DNA of 8,102 nucleotides from Desulfurococcales archaeon (GTDB lineage Archaea; Thermoproteota; Thermoprotei_A; Sulfolobales; WANQ01), in the NCBI GenBank assembly GCA_027043985.1, contig JALUDQ010000224.1, positions 1 to 8,102 on the forward strand, in the 5' to 3' direction. The notes under the pieces were generated by a model. It was not told the DNA's origin and made no database searches. It worked only from the letters and a program-made list of their open reading frames with translations. Below, in pieces: positions 4,981 to 8,102 of the stretch. Both the position numbers and the translations under genes were made by a program. Within the stretch, counting starts at the first letter, position 1. Every line of letters starts with the position of its first letter.

Positions 4981-5664
4981 GTGTATAATCCGAGAAGACA
5001 GAGACATCCAGGTCGACCGAGTCGTCGTCGCGACCACTTATTCCACGAGGAATGGGCTTACGTCCTTGACTTCTTACCACAGGGCAACCCATTAGATAGG
5101 CATCCGCAACACAGAACCCGTGCATTAGCTCAAGTAATTGGTGATATGTATTTTACGCTTCTCGAAGTTTATCCCAAACCTGATCAATACCTTGTTATAG
5201 GCGAGAAAGTATACATAGGTCACGGTTTAAGAGACAAAGTTGCACAAATATTTGGTAGAATAGGTTATGAGGATTTAACAACTGTTGCTAGAGACAATTT
5301 AAGCCAAATAGTTTATCGTTTAGTGCTAGAAAAAGAACCAGTCTTTGTAAGATTCTTCAATATAGCAGAACCAGTTACATTAAAGCTACACTCACTAGAA
5401 CTCTTACCAGGTATTGGTAAAAAGTCGATGAGAGTTATATTAGAGGAGCGGAGAAAGAAGCCCTTTGAATCATTTAAAGATATCGAGGAGCGGACAAGAA
5501 TAAGTGATCCAGCAAAAATAATAGCTGATAGAATAATACTAGAGCTTCAAGGCAATGAGAAATACTATTTATTCGTTAAACCATACGTATCAGATGATAA
5601 AGGCCATATAATATTTCTAGGCTACTTGATAAGAATATATAGAGAACTAGGCTTAATTGGTTAA
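4981..5664 (+). CDS. DUF655 family predicted RNA-binding protein (helix-hairpin-helix)
   Basis: This archaeal protein family (DUF655/COG1491) has no firmly assigned function and is thought to bind nucleic acid. The 227 residues begin with an arginine-rich tail (about 1-18: NPRRQRHPGRPSRRRDH). They continue with a conserved EEWAYVLDFLPQG segment (23-35) and an OB-like region with YLVIGEKVYIG (70-80). A helix-hairpin-helix motif follows at 139-162 (LELLPGIGKKSMRVILEERR), and the C-terminus is basic and hydrophobic (LFVKPYVSDD onward). GTG at 4981 is chosen because GGTGA (4970-4974) lies 6 bases upstream and no ATG in frame is near. Its constant placement between Rpo4 and KsgA in archaea points to ribosome- or RNA-linked work. 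The N-terminal arginines use several CGN codons, unlike the AGA elsewhere. Confidence 0.92.
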   Translation: MYNPRRQRHPGRPSRRRDHLFHEEWAYVLDFLPQGNPLDRHPQHRTRALAQVIGDMYFTLLEVYPKPDQYLVIGEKVYIGHGLRDKVAQIFGRIGYEDLTTVARDNLSQIVYRLVLEKEPVFVRFFNIAEPVTLKLHSLELLPGIGKKSMRVILEERRKKPFESFKDIEERTRISDPAKIIADRIILELQGNEKYYLFVKPYVSDDKGHIIFLGYLIRIYRELGLIG

Positions 5665-5671
5665 CCTAGAA

Positions 5672-6499
5672 ATGAATATTCCTCCTCCCCTCTATTCTAA
5701 GAAATCTTTAAGGGACTGGACACTCCGTATACTTCAAAGCTATTCCATCAAGCCATTGAAGAAGCTTAGTCAGAACTTTATAATAGATCCAAGACTCGTA
5801 AAGGATATATTGAACCTTATTAAAGATACTACTAAACAAATAATTGAAGTTGGAGCTGGTATAGGGACCATAACCTTCCACTTATCTCTCTACAACTATG
5901 TTATAGCAATAGAATATGATAAAAGATTAATAGAAGTATTAGAAGATATAATTTCATCTAAAAAGGATCTCACAGCTTCATTAGATATAATTAATGGAGA
6001 CTTCTTAGACACAATGCAATTAGAACACTTTACTGGTACAATAGTTTCTAATGTACCCTATCATATAGCATCATATGTAATCATAAAAACACTTCAATCA
6101 CTAGCAAAAGATATAATACTGGTTCTCCAAAAGGAACTAGCATTAAGACTCATAGCCAAGCCGGGGAAAAGAGATTATGGAAGACTAACTATCATAGTAA
6201 ACTATATAGCAGAACCAAAACTTCTCAAAACCTATCCTCCATCATCATTTTACCCTAGCCCGGAAGTCTATAACGCTCTCATAGTACTACGTAGGAAGAG
6301 GAAGTGGGATGAAACAGCCAATAAAATAGAAGATCTAACGAGGTGTTTATTCTCCGAGAAAAATAAGTTAGCAATCCGAGTAATAGAAAAATGCCTAGGA
6401 AAAGAAGCTGATAGGCAATTAAGAGAACGTTTGAAGAAGAAACGAGTAAGAGAACTAGAATTAGAAGAAATCTTGTACATGGTGCAAAGGTATTGTTAA
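5672..6499 (+). CDS. ksgA: 16S rRNA dimethyladenosine transferase (KsgA/RsmA/Dim1)
   Basis: KsgA/Dim1 dimethylates the two adjacent adenosines near the 3' end of 16S rRNA with S-adenosylmethionine, a late checkpoint in small-subunit assembly. From ATG 5672 the product has 275 residues. It carries KLSQNFIIDP (31-40), motif I EVGAGIG (59-65), the acidic IEYD strand end (about 80-83) and the catalytic NVPY motif (127-130, usually NLPY). These are followed by QKE (153-155) and SFYPSPEV (192-199) before a helical C-terminal domain. The ATG has GGTTA 9 bases upstream. The in-frame TTG at 5657 would overlap the DUF655 stop by 8 bases and add five residues; its upstream signal is only AGG. The neighbours on both sides are those usual for archaeal ksgA. 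No missing motif. Confidence 0.96.
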   Translation: MNIPPPLYSKKSLRDWTLRILQSYSIKPLKKLSQNFIIDPRLVKDILNLIKDTTKQIIEVGAGIGTITFHLSLYNYVIAIEYDKRLIEVLEDIISSKKDLTASLDIINGDFLDTMQLEHFTGTIVSNVPYHIASYVIIKTLQSLAKDIILVLQKELALRLIAKPGKRDYGRLTIIVNYIAEPKLLKTYPPSSFYPSPEVYNALIVLRRKRKWDETANKIEDLTRCLFSEKNKLAIRVIEKCLGKEADRQLRERLKKKRVRELELEEILYMVQRYC

Positions 6500-7119
6500 A
6501 GTGTGAACTCTATGACCTAGATTGGATAAAATACTACTGGTGTCCCGGTGTCTACAAGCCCTCGGATGATACCCTATTACTAATTGAAGCTGTCAGTAAT
6601 TTAAACATTGAAGGGGGTAAAGTTTTAGAAATAGGCACAGGTACTGGAATAGTACTCGCATATGTATTAAGAAATTATGAATTATATGGTATAGGAGTAG
6701 ACATAAACCCTATTGCTACGGAAAACACCTATATGACGCTAGAATTAAATAATCTAAGTAATAAAGCAGAAATATTAAATTGCGATTCTATTACATGTAT
6801 TAGAGAGGGAATAATATTCGATATGATACTTTATAATCCACCGTACCTAATAGGAGAACCAGACATTAACGACTATAATGATATAGCTGAGCTTGGAGGA
6901 AGAAAAGGAATAGACAATCTACTAAATGTATTAGAATCCCTCCTACAGAACAGAAACCTAAATTCCAAGACACAAATATACATTATCATACCAGAGCCTC
7001 CACCATTAAACGAAACACTGAGAGCACTAGAAGAAATAGGATTCAATACTAAAATACTAAAAACAAAACATTTCTTCTATGAAAAAATACATGGCGCGAA
7101 ACTAGAGAAAGCAGCATAA
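6493..7119 (+). CDS. HemK/Mtq2-like N5-glutamine methyltransferase (probable release factor aRF1 modifier)
   Basis: The 208 residues are a class I S-adenosylmethionine-dependent methyltransferase of the HemK/Mtq2 group. VYKPSDDTLLLIEA (20-33) matches the short entry segment of archaeal and eukaryotic Mtq2-type enzymes. Motif I is LEIGTGTG (45-52), an acidic residue ends the next strand (VDINP, 69-73), and NPPY (115-118) is the amide-methylating motif. GGRKGID (135-141) is also typical. Mtq2 relatives methylate the GGQ glutamine of class 1 release factors together with Trm112; that substrate is inferred here. TTG at 6493 overlaps the ksgA stop by 7 bases and has GGTG (6481-6484) 8 bases upstream. 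The gene is translationally coupled to ksgA, a common archaeal pair. Other NPPY methyltransferases cannot be fully excluded. Confidence 0.88.
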   Translation: MLKCELYDLDWIKYYWCPGVYKPSDDTLLLIEAVSNLNIEGGKVLEIGTGTGIVLAYVLRNYELYGIGVDINPIATENTYMTLELNNLSNKAEILNCDSITCIREGIIFDMILYNPPYLIGEPDINDYNDIAELGGRKGIDNLLNVLESLLQNRNLNSKTQIYIIIPEPPPLNETLRALEEIGFNTKILKTKHFFYEKIHGAKLEKAA

Positions 7120-7135
7120 AAGAAGGTGTATATTA

Positions 7136-7870
7136 ATGGAGACTAAGATCAGAGTGGTACTAGTACAGCCTGAAGGAGAAATAAACATAGGGTCAGTTGC
7201 TAGACTAGTAAAGAACTTTGATGTTGATGAATTATACCTAGTTGATCCCGTAGCAAGGATAACAGATAAAACGCGTGAATTTGCAGCTAAGGCCATAGAC
7301 GTTCTAGACAAAATAATAGTTGTTAAGACATTATATGATGCGTTGCAAGGTGTTGAGTTTTCAGCATGTACTTCTGCAATAGTTGGAGGAGAAAAAGATG
7401 TTTTACGGCATCCCATTACTCCTTGGCAACTAGTAGAATTGGTTAGAAATAAGGAAAGAATAGCAGTAGTATTTGGAAGAGAAAGTGTGGGATTAACACG
7501 TGAGGAAATATCTCAATGCGACGTCCTAGTATCTATTCCCGCAAATCCTATCTATCCAACACTAAATCTTTCACACGCAGTAGCCATAATCCTTTACGAA
7601 CTCTATAAAGGTTTAAAACATAGTGTAAAAAGAGAAGGCTTGTACAAATCAGCATCCCGTGAAACAATAGACTTGATTCTAAAATATTTTGAAAGCATAG
7701 TAGATAAGCTTGAACGAGATGAGCGCCGGAAGGAGAAGGTTTATGTGAGCTTTAAGAGGATAATTAATAAATCTAATCCAAGTGATGCAGAAGCACACAA
7801 CATCCTATACATTATGAGGAAAATATCGCTAATGGCTGAGAAAGTTGCTAGAAATAATTGTGACCACTAG
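7136..7870 (+). CDS. trmJ: TrmJ-type SPOUT tRNA 2'-O-methyltransferase (position 32)
   Basis: This is a SPOUT superfamily (TrmH/TrmJ) enzyme that 2'-O-methylates ribose with S-adenosylmethionine; the archaeal TrmJ studied acts on C32 of tRNA. The 244 residues show motif 1 NIGSVAR (17-23), motif 2 FGRESVGL (113-120) and motif 3 IPANPIYPTLNLSHAVAI (134-151), which together form the trefoil knot. The C-terminal helical extension (about 165-240, with SFKRIINKSNPSDAEAHNI) is of the TrmJ rather than the plain TrmH type. ATG at 7136 has GGTG (7125-7128) 7 bases upstream; the gene starts 16 bases after the HemK-like stop and overlaps the next gene. The tRNA-Arg in this window has C at position 32, a possible substrate. 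Confidence 0.88.
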   Translation: METKIRVVLVQPEGEINIGSVARLVKNFDVDELYLVDPVARITDKTREFAAKAIDVLDKIIVVKTLYDALQGVEFSACTSAIVGGEKDVLRHPITPWQLVELVRNKERIAVVFGRESVGLTREEISQCDVLVSIPANPIYPTLNLSHAVAIILYELYKGLKHSVKREGLYKSASRETIDLILKYFESIVDKLERDERRKEKVYVSFKRIINKSNPSDAEAHNILYIMRKISLMAEKVARNNCDH

Positions 7871-8102
7871 TCCCGGCATAGAGGATCTTCTTGAACAAGA
7901 ATTGAGAGATATTTTTGGAAAAGAATATCTAAGTAGCGATATAAGAGTAGGTAAAGGCAGGGTAATAGCCCGCCTAAGAGAAGTATCCAGACTATGGGAG
8001 AAAACCAGATTATTAACACTAGCACATAGAGTCGGATTACTGGTTAGTAAAGCGATAATTAGGACAAATATAAATGGTTTAAATGATATTAAAAACAATA
8101 TA
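7845..8102 (+). CDS. THUMP-domain protein, probable tRNA (guanine-N2) methyltransferase, N-terminal part (runs off right edge)
   Basis: Eighty-six residues are open to the window end. The start LEIIVTTSPGIEDLLEQELRD resembles the first strand and helix of THUMP-containing tRNA methyltransferases of the Trm14/TrmG10 kind (TTxPGLE...EEL), which make N2-methylguanosine at position 6 or 10. A later stretch TLAHRVGLLVSKAI (about 57-70) also fits a THUMP domain. The methyltransferase half is beyond the edge, so the exact enzyme cannot be named. TTG at 7845 keeps the first beta strand and overlaps trmJ by 26 bases. GTG at 7860 (11-base overlap) is the alternative. Neither has a strong GGTG site (GGCTGAG at 7834-7840 is the nearest). 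Location in the operon supports tRNA modification. Confidence 0.7.
   Translation, partial: MLEIIVTTSPGIEDLLEQELRDIFGKEYLSSDIRVGKGRVIARLREVSRLWEKTRLLTLAHRVGLLVSKAIIRTNINGLNDIKNNI

Noticed and set aside
4712..5125. 137-codon minus-strand open frame across the rpoF-DUF655 junction
   Set aside because: It overlaps two conserved plus-strand genes and shows no recognisable domain or ribosome binding site.
7205..7235. TTGATGA motifs resembling a C box of a C/D guide RNA
   Set aside because: They lie inside the well-supported trmJ reading frame, and no matching D box or paired C'/D' arrangement was seen.
1..8102. CRISPR array, insertion sequence or defence system
   Set aside because: No regularly spaced repeats, terminal inverted repeats, transposase or defence-related domains were seen on either strand.

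Overview
The window looks like the chromosome of a hyperthermophilic crenarchaeote, most likely one of the Desulfurococcales (Staphylothermus-like). This rests on low GC with AGA/ATA-rich codon use, archaeal information-processing genes (SRP54, Pus10, eL21, Rpo4, DUF655, Dim1/KsgA), GGTG-type ribosome binding sites, frequent TTG starts and a tRNA with a 37/38 intron. The genus is inference from gene content and style; no database was searched.

Left part (1-932): a truncated minus-strand gene for an N-terminally anchored or exported protein runs off the left edge. Between it and a plus-strand small ORF lies a divergent promoter: a self-complementary TATA element next to a perfect 12-bp palindrome. 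The small ORF (27 codons, with its own ribosome binding site) is followed in the same frame by a second open stretch and an RNA hairpin. Next comes an intron-containing tRNA-Arg(CCT) with encoded CCA, then the promoter region of srp54.

Middle part (933-4064): srp54, a divergent TrmY/DUF358-like SPOUT methyltransferase and pus10 overlap by 8 and 4 bases and look like one transcript. Pus10 makes pseudouridine 54/55 in the T-loop of archaeal tRNA, and TrmY-family enzymes N1-methylate pseudouridine 54. The pairing therefore suggests a T-loop modification operon attached to the SRP gene.

Right part (4143-8102): rpl21e, rpoF, a DUF655 RNA-binding protein, ksgA/dim1, a HemK/Mtq2-like methyltransferase, trmJ and a truncated THUMP-domain protein all point the same way with tight spacing from DUF655 onward. 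This follows a gene order common in archaea and combines ribosome structure, transcription, rRNA dimethylation, probable release factor methylation and tRNA methylation.

The theme of the whole window is translation and RNA modification. Most of it is ordinary conserved core. The parts worth a second look are the divergent control region with its small ORF and hairpin, the atypical intron junctions, the degenerate TrmY-like protein beside Pus10, and the repeated GGTG-spacer-TTG start arrangement.
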